Origin: Mallotus nudiflorus
Taxonomy: Eukaryota > Streptophyta > Magnoliopsida > Malpighiales > Euphorbiaceae
Direction of reading: 5' to 3'
Length of the DNA stretch: 64,000 nucleotides
Assembly (NCBI GenBank): GCA_947683625.1
Contig: CANTUR010000840.1
Coordinates: forward strand, 405,529 to 469,528
Positions within the stretch are counted from its first letter, which is position 1. The number at the start of each line of letters is the position of its first letter. Below, in pieces: positions 49,854 through 60,439 of the stretch. The notes beneath the pieces are model-generated. The model was not told where the DNA came from and searched no databases. It saw only the letters and a program-made list of their open reading frames with translations. The translations under genes were made by a program, and so were the position numbers.

Positions 49854-50690
49854 TGTCAATTTTTGCATTAGTTTTCTATTTAATTTTCATCGAATTTATT
49901 AGAATTTAATTAATTTTTATTTAATTTATTATTTATAATTAGTGTTTTATTATAATTTTAGTTTTTTTAACTTGATTTTTTTTCTTTTCAGTTTCCTAGT
50001 TAATTTATGCATTTTTGATATGTTTATATAGGAATTTTGCTTTTCTAAAGAGTCCAAGATTTAAACCAATAATTAACGAGCTGTTTTATAAAGTTATTTT
50101 CCTAATTAGAGGAGTTTTTAAGGAGAAAAATTATTGTTCAGATCCTTAGTCTTATTTAAAGTTTTTTTTTTATAAATAGATAATTTTAACTCTAGGTTAA
50201 GGGGAGAGCCAGTAAGAGATTAGACACCAAAAACTACAAACAAGAGCTTAAGAAGGCAAAGAAGGATTTAAAGATTGGAATGCGCTCAAAAGAGTTTTAT
50301 CCATTCTCCTTCTTCATTTCATTCTCCAGTTATTTATTTTATGTTTGTAATTTTTTTAAGCCATGTTTGTCTAAACCATATTTTGGAGTTTAGTTTTTGA
50401 TTAGCTAGTTATTAGACTTGTTGAAATTTTTATTTCTTACTAATGATTTGATTTTCAATCAATTTTATGAGTTGTGCTTAATATCTTGTGTTCAATTAAG
50501 GGCCCAATTGATTGCATGTTTATGGGTAAATTGCCATAAATAGAAGTTGAGAAATTTTCTAGCTTATAACTCATAAAACTTAGGAACTTCGATTAGAAAA
50601 GTAGACGAATCTTTCAGGGATCAATAAATTGTTAAGAAACTTAATGGGCATTAATTAATTGACTTGACCATGAAAATAGCCTTAATTCTA
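49854..50690 (+). mobile_element. LTR-like insert within the LINE
   Basis: A block of different style interrupts the LINE. It begins TGTCAATTTTTGCATTAG, contains TATAAATAGATAA near 50172 followed by a purine-rich leader (GGGGAGAGCCAG), and runs to about 50690, where LINE-like coding resumes. This fits a gypsy solo LTR. I found no target duplication, and LINE sequence expected between RT and RNase H is absent, so a deletion or chimerism accompanied it. Confidence 0.4.
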
Positions 50691-51120
50691 ATGCATCTTA
50701 TGATCTAGAAGCTAAACTTATGGCTATTAGCGTGGTTGTTAGATATATTGAAGGTTGCATTTTATTTCCGACTTGGAAACAACTTGCTACCTGCTTTGAT
50801 GTAGAAGTTGTAGAGATTTTGGCTATTCAATTTGGCCTCTCTTTTGCCATGGACAATGCTTTCCCACACGTTGTTTGCGAGACCGATGCCCTCCTTACTG
50901 TCCACAGATTGGTGGGTCATAGCTTGGGTCGCTTGTAAGGATATTCTCCATCTTGCTCGGCATTTCTGTATCACTTAAGTTTGTTCCTTGCAATGGTAAT
51001 TTTGTAGCCCATTGTCTTACTTAATGGTACAGTGCTCTTCTGATGATTTTCTATTTATATGGTTATGTCCCTCCGTCAATTAGGAGCTATGTACTAGATC
51101 ATCTTTCTTATTTATTTTAA
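50690..51120 (+). pseudogene. LINE RNase H-like domain
   Basis: The frame gives KLMAISVVVRYIEG, FDVEVVEILAIQFGLSFAMD, VVCETDALLTVHRLVG and ends YVLDHLSYLF with TAA at 51118. It matches plant LINE RNase H (VVVRD..G, VE..A...GL..A, E.D....V). One stop and a frameshift lie near 50936-51030. Confidence 0.8.
51112..51120. other. 9-bp target duplication TTATTTTAA, left copy
   Basis: Perfectly repeated at 52255-52263 around the fold-back element. Nine base pairs is the Mutator-superfamily length. Confidence 0.9.
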
Positions 51121-52254
51121 GAGAAAATGACATTAACCTCCCTTAGATTAGACCTAATTTACATTTTAAAACCTCATGTTTCAAAATTGAATATTAACCT
51201 CCCTACAGTTTTAAAATCAAACACTTAAAGACTTTTGTTGACTTTTTTGTAAAAAATGACCATTGTACCCTTGTCTTCTGTAAGAACAAATGACATTAAT
51301 GTCCTTGAAATTAGACATAATTAACGTTTCAAAACCTCTTATTTCAAAATTAAATATTAACCTCCATATAATTTCAAAATTAAATACTTAAGGACTTTTA
51401 TTGACTTTTTTTTTACAAAAAATGACCATTATACCCTTATTTTAATATATGTCTTTTCTAATCCCATTACATATAATCTATATCGTGTTTTCTCCAACCT
51501 TATTACATAAAATCTCTAGCATTTGTCTTTCTCCAATTTTTATATATTTTTTAAAATTTAAAAAAGTTAAAATTTTATTTATAGATCTAAAAATTATTAA
51601 TTATTAATTCCTTTTAATTTTTGTAAATGTAAAAATTTTTTAACTTTTAATTTTTAAAATAAACTTTTTTTATATAGAAACTTTTTATTTTTTTTTATTA
51701 AATGTATATGGATTGATTGTAAAATTTTTAGATCCATAAAAATTATTTTTAACTTTTTTTAAATTTTTTTAAGAAATATTAATAAATGATTTTTATAAAC
51801 TAAAAAATTTTTAAAAAATTATTAATGTATATTTTAAAAGTAATTTCATCAATTCTCATTGTTATTCAAACATAAACTTTGGGGTAAATGCTATGAATTA
51901 TATGTAATGGGATTAGAGAAGACAAATGTTAAAACAAGGGTATAATGGTCATTTTTTATATAAAAAAGTCAATAAGAGTCCTTAAGTGTTTGATTTTGAA
52001 ACTATATGGAGGTTAATATTCGATTTTGAATAAGAGGTTTTCAAATGTCAATTACGCCTAATTTTAGGAAGGTTAATGTCATTTACTTTTACAGAAGACA
52101 AGAGTATAATGATCATCTTTTGTAAAAAAAAAGTCAACAAAAGTCCTTAAGTGTTCGATTTTGAAACTATAGGGAGGTTAATATTCGATTTAAAAGTAGG
52201 AGGTTTTAAAATATAAATTAGGTCTAACCTCATGGAGGTTAATATAATTTTCTC
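51121..52254. mobile_element. Fold-back Mutator-like element (non-autonomous), 1134 bp
   Basis: The termini GAGAAAATGACATTAACCTCC and (reverse complement of the right end) GAGAAAATTATATTAACCTCC lead into inverted arms of about 350 bp (51121-51475 and 51890-52254). Each arm contains the same ~170-bp unit twice in tandem, marked by GACATTAA..TCC, TTTCAAAATT.AATATTAACCTCC, TTAAG.ACTTTT.TTGACTTTTTT and AATGACCATT.TACCCTT. The centre is AT-rich and non-coding. Perfect 9-bp duplications flank it. It has no transposase and must have been mobilised in trans. Confidence 0.9.
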
Positions 52255-52263
52255 TTATTTTAA
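52255..52263. other. 9-bp target duplication TTATTTTAA, right copy
   Basis: Perfect match to 51112-51120. Confidence 0.9.
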
Positions 52264-52293
52264 TGATAGCACCACTTCCCTAAACAAAAAAAA

Positions 52294-52752
52294 TCATGTA
52301 TATCAATATTTTTATATGGTTATTTTTTATGTTCAAAAAATGATTATTCTTAAATAATTAAAAAACAATAAATAATTATTTATTCAAGATATTTTTTATT
52401 ATTTTGTAAAACAAGTCTAAATACACTCTTTTAATTTTGTGAAAAAATTAAAATGAATTAAAAAAAGTGTAATATTTTTTAATTAATTAAAAATTAAAAG
52501 AATATATATCTATGCCTATTGATGGAAAAAATTCACATATTTGTGGCATTTTACATTTTGATCCCAACTTCTTAATGGCAAAAATATCCCAATTTCACCA
52601 ATTGTTAACAATTTTAGCACAAATAGACATTTAGTAAAAAACAAATAAAAAATTCTAATGTGACATCTATAAAATGTTAAATTTACCATTCATATTATAA
52701 AAATATATAAAAGTCTATTGACATAAAAAAAAAATCTAAACGTTTATAATTT
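52294..52752. other. AT-rich spacer between LINE and Sirevirus LTR
   Basis: No coding potential or clear repeat seen. Confidence 0.5.
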
Positions 52753-53147
52753 TGTGAAAGGGCCACAGAGGGAGGTAGGTGAATTGGGCTAGTAAAAAAA
52801 ATTAAAGAAAATTAAAAATTAATTAAGAGCTAGAAGAAGGTTTATGAGTAAACTAAGAAGAGATCTCAAGAACTCAAGTATTTAAAGAGTTCGATTCACA
52901 AATTGAATCTACATCTCCACCGAATTTATCTTCAAGTTAGGATTTTTAACATTCACACCAATCTTATTAATAAAGAATGAGTTTATAAGAGTTTTGAGGC
53001 TCAATTCTAATCTTTACAACACAATGAGCTTTTCTAGGCTAAATTCTAACCAAACAATCAATCACAAGTGTTTAAAATTCACATTTAAACCTAACTCACT
53101 AGTATTAATTTATCACTTCCCTTTTTTCAACTCAAGAAAAAAGATGA

Positions 53148-53150
53148 AGA
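53148..53150. other. 3-bp target duplication AGA, left copy
   Basis: AGA precedes CACTACAA at 53151 and follows TTGTAGTG at 54334 (54335-54337). Three base pairs is the CACTA superfamily length. Confidence 0.85.
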
Positions 53151-53908
53151 CACTACAAAAAACTCTAAATTTAGCGACAGATTAGCAACAAAATTATAAT
53201 CTTAGTGAGCAAATGTTTTCAAAAAATAAATAGATTTAATTTAGCGACAGAAAAACAATTTCGTTACGTCGCTAAAATAGCGACATAATTAGCAATGGAA
53301 ATACAATTTTGTTGCTAATTTAGCGACAAAATTTCAATTTCGTTGCTAAATTAGCAATGGAAAGGTAATTGCGTTGTTAAATATTGAGTTTCAAAATTTT
53401 ATTCATTCAATTTAATCATAATATATAGCTATTAAAAATATTATTTAATGTCTTTTATTCCTAAAAAAAAGTAATATTATTTTTTAAAAAATATTTTTTA
53501 TAAATTATTATTTTATATTAACATTATATCAAATAATTTTTATTAAATGAGTGAGTCACCTATTAACTTTGTAGCTTAAAAAGAAGAGCAAATTTGTGAC
53601 AATTTACTTTAACAATACTGCTTAATTTTGATATAAATGAGCACTAATATTAAGTAAATATCATTTAAATTATTAGTTATAAAAAATTATATAATTTTAT
53701 GATTTAAATTAATGTCAATATTAAACATTAGTATTGCAATAAATATAATTTTAAACATAAAACAATATAATATTACCAACATTTATATAATACAAATTTG
53801 ATACTAAACATAAAATGCATGTGTCTCGTTTTCTTGGCACAACACACCATTGGCTGCCCATTGATACTGTACTGAATTTATTTGTATTTTATTTAATTTT
53901 CGACAATG

Positions 53909-53963
<55 letters not shown>

Positions 53964-54334
53964 TTATTTATTTTATAGAAAAAAGCTTTAGTTGTCATTT
54001 AGCAACAGAAAAATGGATTTTTTTTTTCTTGTTGTTGCTTATTTAGCGATGGAAAATCCATTCTCATGTTAAATTTAGCAATAGAAAATCTAATTTGAGA
54101 CTAAAAATTCATTTCGTCTCTAACTTTAGCAATGGAAAATCCGTTTTGTAGCTAAATTTTGCAATGGAAACCAAAATCCATCACTAAATTCCATTTTTGT
54201 GTTGCTAAAATTTAGCGATAAGTGTTTTACTGACAAAAAAATTGGTCCCAAATCCATCACTAAGATATTTAGGAACAACTTTTTAAGTTTTAGGGATAAA
54301 TTTTCCGTCGCTAAATCACTAGTTTCTTGTAGTG
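53151..54334. mobile_element. Non-autonomous CACTA (En/Spm) element, 1184 bp
   Basis: The left end is CACTACAAAAAACTCTAAATTT. The right end reverse-complements to CACTACAAGAAACTAGTGATTT. Both subterminal zones carry many copies of TTTAGCGAC / TAGCAA(C/T)GGAAA in both orientations (53170-53370, 53995-54320), as expected for transposase-binding repeats. The centre is AT-rich with a long (TA)n run and no transposase. AGA duplications flank it. It lies inside the Sirevirus LTR and so is younger than that element. Confidence 0.92.
53911..53960. repeat. (TA)n microsatellite inside the CACTA element
   Basis: About 24 TA units followed by TTTA units. Confidence 0.95.
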
Positions 54335-54337
54335 AGA
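54335..54337. other. 3-bp target duplication AGA, right copy
   Basis: Matches 53148-53150. Confidence 0.85.
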
Positions 54338-54574
54338 AGTGAGCTAACCTAGCACACAACCAACACTCACAATACAAAATAAATGAACAATAAATTTGAA
54401 GGCTTTTTAGTAGCTAAATATTCAATGCTCTTATCAAAGTGTTTAACTTCTTAAATGAAATTTTCAAACTCAATTTTATAGTTGCAGCTTAAATTCTAGT
54501 AGTTAGAAGTCATTGAAGTCATCCCCAAACTTCTTTAGCTTCATTTAATGTCCAAACAACTTTTTGCAAGGTTT

Positions 54575-55110
54575 TTGCCTGTCACAGACATGATGGGGCT
54601 AGTCATGGTCATGATCCTTAATTAAACTAGTCATTTAGGCAACCATGTGACCGTTGTGCATCTGCCATATAGACTGTCACTGTATAGTCATAGTCATGAC
54701 ACTAACCGTGAGCATCTCTGCCACATTTGATATGCAATCCTCATTGAATCTCATGCTTATGACTCAAAGTAGTGAGGTCAATTATAAGCAGGATCATAGT
54801 CATAACCAAGCTTGTGAGGACCACTGGATTCTTGCTTTATGAAAGGCATTTGGCTCGTGGTGGTGAGCTGCTCTCATGATAGTGGTTACGGTCTAGTCAC
54901 AGTCATGATTAAGACCATGAGCACCACTTGAATTCTTCCAAATGATAAGCCCTTGCTTATGGTCTTGATCTTCTTCTCATGAGCCCTGTCATGGGTGTGA
55001 TCATGGTCATGACCTAGACCGTGAGCACCACTAGATACACACTTAAATAAAGGACTTTAAGGCTTCACTTGATTACAACTGGGTCCCGGTCATGATGGAG
55101 ACCGTGACTA
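54575..55110. repeat. Degenerate ~105-bp tandem repeats with GTCATGGTCATGA motifs
   Basis: Four to five units, each carrying (A/G)TCATGGTCATGA followed by (A)CCGTGAGCACCACT, are anchored near 54690, 54790, 54895 and 55000, with partial copies at both ends. The CATG-based core is close to palindromic. The array lies in the Sirevirus 3' LTR, probably its U3 part. Confidence 0.7.
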
Positions 55111-55258
55111 AGTTTCACTTCATCATTTTATTGAGGTTTTGGCTCTTTTATAATGCCTAACTAACACACACTCAAATGAACATTATTAGCACTTCAAAAT
55201 TGTATTGTTAAAATCAAAATAAGGTTAAAGTAAGCCTTATTCATGCAAATGGCTAACA

Positions 55259-55590
55259 ATCTCCCCCTTTTTGATTTTGACAAACAATTTTAAGAATTTT
55301 AAATAATTAATCATGAAAGTGTGAATTAGTGTAGCTCTCCCTTAATATATGCATTGATTTTGAGAGGTACTCCCCCTTACTTAGTGCATATATTGGTGAT
55401 AAGAGCATTATATACCAAAAGTATATAGAATATAAGCCAAATGAAAAGGTCATGTACTTGTAAACTTAACATATACACATCTTAAACTCATCATAAACAT
55501 AACATTTCGTACATATACACATCATAAATGTAACATATAAAATATATGCTCAATATATTCTTAAAATGCATATTCCTCCCCCTTTAGGCA
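55259..55590 (-). other. Multiple polypurine tracts
   Basis: On the minus strand, AAAAAGGGGGAGAT (55272-55259) directly precedes the LTR. Further copies of the theme occur at 55382-55369 (AAGTAAGGGGGAGT), 55346-55335 (TTAAGGGAGAG) and 55587-55574 (CCTAAAGGGGGAGG). Repeated polypurine tracts before the 3' LTR are described for Sireviruses. Confidence 0.8.
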
Positions 55591-55619
55591 AAATGCAAAG
55601 AGGAAAGGAAAAGATAAAG

Positions 55620-57065
55620 TAAAGATTAAATAGAGAAGAATACATATAACCAAGAAATTTCATTAATGGAAAGATGTGGTCCAAGACTTATTACATGAAT
55701 CATAAAGATGTGAAAAACATTAAGACATAAAAAAACTAAAAACATAAAAGGACATAAAAAAACACAAGACCTAGGGCATTGAAAGAAAAAATGAAGAAAA
55801 CTAAAAATCATCTCCCTCTTAAGGAGGATTAGGAGGATGAGTAAAGGGGCATATTGGCATTCATAGTCTTGCCTTTCATAATGGGAGTGCACATCATATT
55901 GCAGATGTGCAATGTGCTCATCCACCTTGTCAAATCTAAGATTAAAGTTGGACTCCATTAATGACATTATATCAAAAAAATGTCAAACCCATTAAGGTTC
56001 ATCCTCATCCACTTAATCACCCCTTGATGTTCTTTCACTTATAACCCTCTTCCTTTGACTAGAAGTTTTTCTCCTTTTTAGGGCTCTTAGGTAGGAGCAT
56101 CTTCATCTCCTTCTTAGCCTTTAAATTCTTTAATTTCTTTAAGAAGATCATCTATGTCATCACCTCTCCTACCACCCTCTTGTGGAGCCTTACCTTTCCA
56201 TACCCATTTGTTTTGAAAACTTAAAAATTGCTTGAAATTTTTAATAAAATTTTCATTAAGAAAAAGAGGGGTAATATAATCAAGAATAGAGAGTTGAATA
56301 TGGTAGAAGATGGCAAAGTTTGTGATAAATCCTCTAATGCATATGAAGTTTGAAACACTATCACTTACAAAAACTATTAAAGAATCTTTCCTAAGAAAAT
56401 TGGGTCATCTTCCACCATGCAACGAAGAATGGAGATATCATCTAAGGAGATTGCTTCGTTGCTTTAGCCTCTAACATTAAAGGTATAGGTTAAAAACTTA
56501 TGAATGTACTAAAGCACTTTGGATTAAAAGAAGGAGGCTTTGGTGTGACTGATTAAAAATGTGGAGGTTTGGGTTTTACAATGCTTAACCCAAAAGGAAT
56601 GAGGAAGCCAAGTGGAGAGGTTTTGCACATTCCCCTCCCTTGTGAAGCCAAAGAGAGTGTCAAATTCTAGGGCAGTCATGAATCTATCTCTTCCTCCAAG
56701 TTTGAACTTTATGCTATAATAAGGATTTTGGTCATCAAATTAGGAAGTTTTAAGAGTAAAAAAAATAAAAGAAACTCAATGAATAAGGAGGGATATGTGG
56801 GTAAAGTAGTGAAGGAAAAATCTTTAGCACCCACCTTTAGGAGTAATTGTTCAACATCTTGAAGGCAATCCATCTTTTGTAAAGTGCTAGAGGACATATA
56901 TCTTATAGACATAATGTTCCTTTTTTGGAAAGAAACAAGCATTTTTTTATATTATAGGGCAGTAAGAGAAAGGAATATGAGATTTGTTAGGCTTTTCTTT
57001 GGTTTGTCTCTTTTGTGTGTCACCATAGGAGGAAGATGGGGGTATTTACTTTTTTAGGTGCCATG
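55620..57065 (-). pseudogene. Sirevirus envelope-like third ORF (decayed)
   Basis: It starts at ATG 57065 with MAPKKVNTP. Past a stop it continues RNIMSIRYMSSSTLQKMDCL, then LLLKVGAKDF and LPTYPSLFIEFL (56942-56709). This matches the plant retrotransposon domain often labelled envelope-like or putative plant transposon protein. Another frame near 55967-55860 gives NFNLRFDKVDEHIAHLQYDV, a coiled-coil-like C-terminal part. Stops and frameshifts separate the pieces. It sits between pol and the polypurine tracts, as in SIRE1-type elements. No real membrane-fusion function is implied. Confidence 0.6.
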
Positions 57066-57339
57066 GTAAGTGGAAGGTGTAAAGTAAATAGAGAAAAAGC
57101 TTACGAAATTAAGAGAAAGAGGAAAAATGTGTAGAGATTGTAAAGAATTTTGAAAAAGGGAATGAAAAGTGAGGTGTGTGTGTGTGTATAGTTTTTGTAT
57201 AAGGAAAGGGAGTAAAAGCAGGTTAAGGAAGGTTTTATATGTCATAAAGGACTTAAAAAACCATTTCTGATTTGAATAGACATACCTAACTAAGATAAAA
57301 TTTTAGTTTCCTATGTCTGCTAGGGCTGCACTCACAGTC

Positions 57340-57950
57340 ATGATAAGTCATCAAAATCAATGCATGCAGCTGCCATTTCAGATTGCACAACTCTTAGTAT
57401 TTTATATATATCTTAAGTTACAGAAGCCCAATTGAGGTAATTCAAAATGATATAGAAAGCTAAGTCAAATATCTATAACTTTTATAAGGAAAGTGTGAGA
57501 AAATTCAAAATTCTCCAATAGAAAATGACAGCTTCAACTTGTGCATAGCTGTCTGATAGTAGTCTGCATTTTAGATTGCACATCACCTAGTATTTTAGAC
57601 ATATCTTGAGTTAAAGAAGCCTAATTGAGATGATTCAAAATAATATGGAAAGCTAAGTAAAATATCTAAAACTTTGGTAAAGAAATTTTTGGAATATTCA
57701 AATTTCTAAAATATAAAATCACGGGTTCAACTTGTGTATAGTTGTTTGACAGTAGTTTACATTTTAGATTGCATACCTTTTAGTATTTTGTACATATATT
57801 AAGCTATAAAAGTCCAATTGAGGTGATTGAAAATGATATGGAAAGCTAAGTCAAATATACACAACTTTCATAAAGAAATTGTAGGAAAAATCAAACTTCT
57901 TCAGTATCCAATTACGGTTTCAATCTATGTATAGTTGTCTGATAGCATCA
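57340..57950. repeat. Three tandem 193-bp repeats in the nested LTR
   Basis: Anchors TTAGATTGCA(C/T)A stand at 57381, 57574 and 57767, exactly 193 bp apart. Each unit also carries (C)CAATTGAG(G/A)T.ATTCAAAAT.ATAT(A/G)GAAAGCTAAGT and a CTTGTG.ATAG.TGT(C/T)TGA.AGTAGT end. The copies are clearly diverged. Confidence 0.85.
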
Positions 57951-58556
57951 CCTTCAATAATTCAATATTATAAACATTGAATTCAAAATATAGACGTTGG
58001 ACACATTATTTGCACCTCCAACAACTATATTTTTATATTTTTATCTATACAAACACCTCAAGAGTTGAATAGAAGTTAAGAAACTTGTTATCATTCTTTT
58101 CTTTTTTAAGCTTTCAATTAAGCTCTTAAATTCTCTTAAACGATTCTTTATTTGTATATCTTTTGTGAGAGTTGGTTGTGTGTGTTAGGAATAAAATTTC
58201 TCTTCATCTTAAATCTTGGAATAGATTAGAAGGGAAGTGGGATATATCTCTAAAGGAATTGGTTTAAGTGTTGTCCATTAAAACACTTGGGATTTGGTTT
58301 TTTAAGTGGGCCTTGAAAACTCAAGTTGTAAGGTTGTAAGAGTGAGTCATAAAACTTTTGTGTAATCTCAATCTTGTGAATAAGATTATGGGTGATTGAA
58401 AATCCTAACTTAGAGATAAGATAGATGGAGACGTAGGATTGTTGTTGAATCCGAACTCCTTAAATTTTTATTTTCTTCATTCTTCCTTCTTAACTTCCAT
58501 TCAATTCTTGTAAAAAATTATTTTATTTTCTCATTTTCATTTGATAGTCCTATTCA

Positions 58557-58558
<2 letters not shown>

Positions 58559-58589
<31 letters not shown>
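58559..58589. repeat. 31-base poly-C tract
   Basis: An uninterrupted run of C near the LTR end, where a shorter C-rich stretch is normal for Sireviruses (compare CACCTACCTCCCTC in the other LTR). The exact length may be a sequencing or assembly artefact. Confidence 0.85.
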
Positions 58590-58591
<2 letters not shown>

Positions 58592-58950
58592 AGGACTTTT
58601 TTCAAAATAATTATATACTTATAATTATATTGTCAAGTAATATACATTTGTATAAGAATATATGACAAAAATTAACATGTTTTGTGATTAAAATATAATG
58701 AATAAATTGTTAACAAAATATTTTTATTAATTTTATTATTATTATTAATATTATTATCATTGTTACTATTGCTACTACTATTATTCAATTAACAAGTCAA
58801 AATATAAAAATGTCTATTATATTACAATTTGAACTTAAAATATAAAAATAAAGAATTAACATTACATTAGTTTCAAATAATTCAATTAACAAATAAGAAT
58901 GCAAAATGTCCATTACAACACACTTTAAACTTAAAATATGAGAAATGAAA

Positions 58951-58966
58951 ACATCATCATCATCAT

Positions 58967-59065
<99 letters not shown>

Positions 59066-59080
59066 CAACAACAACAACAA
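58951..59080. repeat. Compound palindromic microsatellite (ATC)n(AAT)n(ATT)n(CAA)n
   Basis: About six ATC units, about 21 AAT units, about 11 ATT units and five CAA units. The AAT and ATT blocks are reverse complements and could fold into a hairpin. Confidence 0.95.
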
Positions 59081-59671
59081 GTAAAAATGTGGAATAACCA
59101 TTACATTTTAATTTAAACTAAAATTATTTAAATAAGAAAATTAATATTGTATAATTTCAAATTTTATAATTTTTCTTTAAAATATGTTGTTATTATCATA
59201 TTTGATAATTCTTAATTATTATTTTTAGTAAGTAATATTATCTTATTGATATTATTTAAAATTAATGAGCTAAATAATAATAATTATTATATTTAATAAC
59301 TTGTTAATTATTGTTGTCATTAAATAATATAATTTTATTGATATTATTCAAAATTAATGAGCTAAATAATATTATTATAATTATTATTTTGCTACATAAT
59401 AATATATAGGCATATATTATAGATAACCAAAAAGACATAATTTTGTCTAAAATTACATTATTTTGATTAAAGTAAATAGTGATCTTAAAAAAATAAGAGA
59501 ATATAGGTTATTTTTATTAATTAAAATATATTGCTATTATTATATTTAATAATTTATTATATATTATTGTTATTAAGTAATTTAATCTTATTAATATTAT
59601 TTAAAACTAATGAGGTAAATATTATTATTATTATTTATTTATTTATTTATTTTGTGTGTGTATGTGTGTTT

Positions 59672-59675
<4 letters not shown>

Positions 59676-59727
<52 letters not shown>
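59676..59727. repeat. (AT)n microsatellite
   Basis: About 25 AT units after a GTGTGT-rich lead-in. Confidence 0.95.
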
Positions 59728-59732
<5 letters not shown>

Positions 59733-60439
59733 AGTAACAAAAACAATATATTTTTACCCAAAATTATCTTGTTTTAATTTGTGGATAATAAATATAATTT
59801 TAATTGATAATATAAATGTGTCCATTACATAAATTCCTGAATTCTCGTTTGGACCGTACTATATCAATTCATTCCAATAGAACATAATCTCTGTAATGAA
59901 TCATCCCCAAAAATGGGATCATACAGATATGATGATTTTTAAATTAGGTACTAATATTAGAGATTTTATTTTTAAAATCCCTAAAATATGGTATGATTTC
60001 GGATATTTTAAATTTTCTGAATTTCCCTGGCCTGCTCTCACCCCTAGTGAGTACCTCTGTGTCAAACTTGAAAAAGTGTCATGATTTGAACTGATGCAAG
60101 TAACGGTCATGACCAAAATGCATTTTGATCCTTGAACTTTCAAAAAACTTAAAATTAGGTCAAGAAAACTTTAAAAATTTATGCATTTATACCCTTCCTA
60201 GATAGAAATTCAAGGAATCAAAACAATTTATAAAAATTGACATTTTTAGCTAAATTTTAAAATTCATTTACATCATGTAAATGCTATCAATGATCTTGGA
60301 CACATTTTTATGTGCAATTTCATTAATAAATCAAATAAATAAATATTTCTTGATTTATTAATGATTATGCTTAAATAATTAACCAAGCATAGAAATATGA
60401 ATAACAAGTAATAATTCAAGTAATATAACATATTATTGC

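Larger units (their letters stand above)
46337..52293 (+). mobile_element. Decayed LINE (L1-type non-LTR retrotransposon)
   Basis: The order on the plus strand is ORF1, endonuclease, reverse transcriptase and RNase H, then a short 3' tail with A-rich sequence (52284-52291). This order is that of plant L1-type LINEs. Stops break every domain. The element is interrupted twice: by an LTR-like block at 49854 to about 50690, where the RT C-terminal part is also missing, and by a fold-back DNA transposon at 51121-52254 placed immediately after the RNase H stop. Confidence 0.85.
52753..55258 (-). repeat. 3' LTR of the Sirevirus-type element (contains the CACTA insert)
   Basis: On the minus strand the LTR starts TGTTAGCCATTTGCATG at 55258 right after the main polypurine tract. 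It ends CCTCCCTCTGTGGCCCTTTCACA at 52753. Without the 1184-bp CACTA insert and its 3-bp duplication it would be about 1.3 kb. Its end portion (AATCCTAACTTGAAGATAAA..GGAGATGTAG..CGAACTC) aligns with the opposite-strand LTR that ends at 58604. Confidence 0.75.
57250..58604 (+). mobile_element. Opposite-strand Sirevirus LTR nested in the first element
   Basis: The plus-strand end of this block (AATCCTAACTTAGAGATAAG..GGAGACGTAGGATTG..CCGAACTCCTTAAA, then TCCTATTCATC, 31 C, AAAGGACTTTTTTCA) aligns with the minus-strand end of the Sirevirus 3' LTR at 52753-53150. It must therefore be a Sirevirus LTR in the reverse orientation. The right edge is CA at 58604. The left edge is uncertain and set near 57250 because the envelope-like region ends there. 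No gag or pol accompanies it, so it is probably a solo LTR. Confidence 0.6.
58605..60434. other. AT-rich block between nested LTR and pol, origin unknown
   Basis: No coding domain recognised. A ~100-bp theme (TTATT.ATA.TATTTAA.A.TAATGAG.TAAATA) recurs at about 59185-59280, 59290-59390 and 59520-59620. A GC-richer part with GAATTTCCCTGGCCTGCTCTCACCCC lies near 60000-60060, but its frames on both strands are unsupported. The block lies inside the Sirevirus between pol and the envelope-like ORF, so it is probably further nested transposon DNA. Confidence 0.4.
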
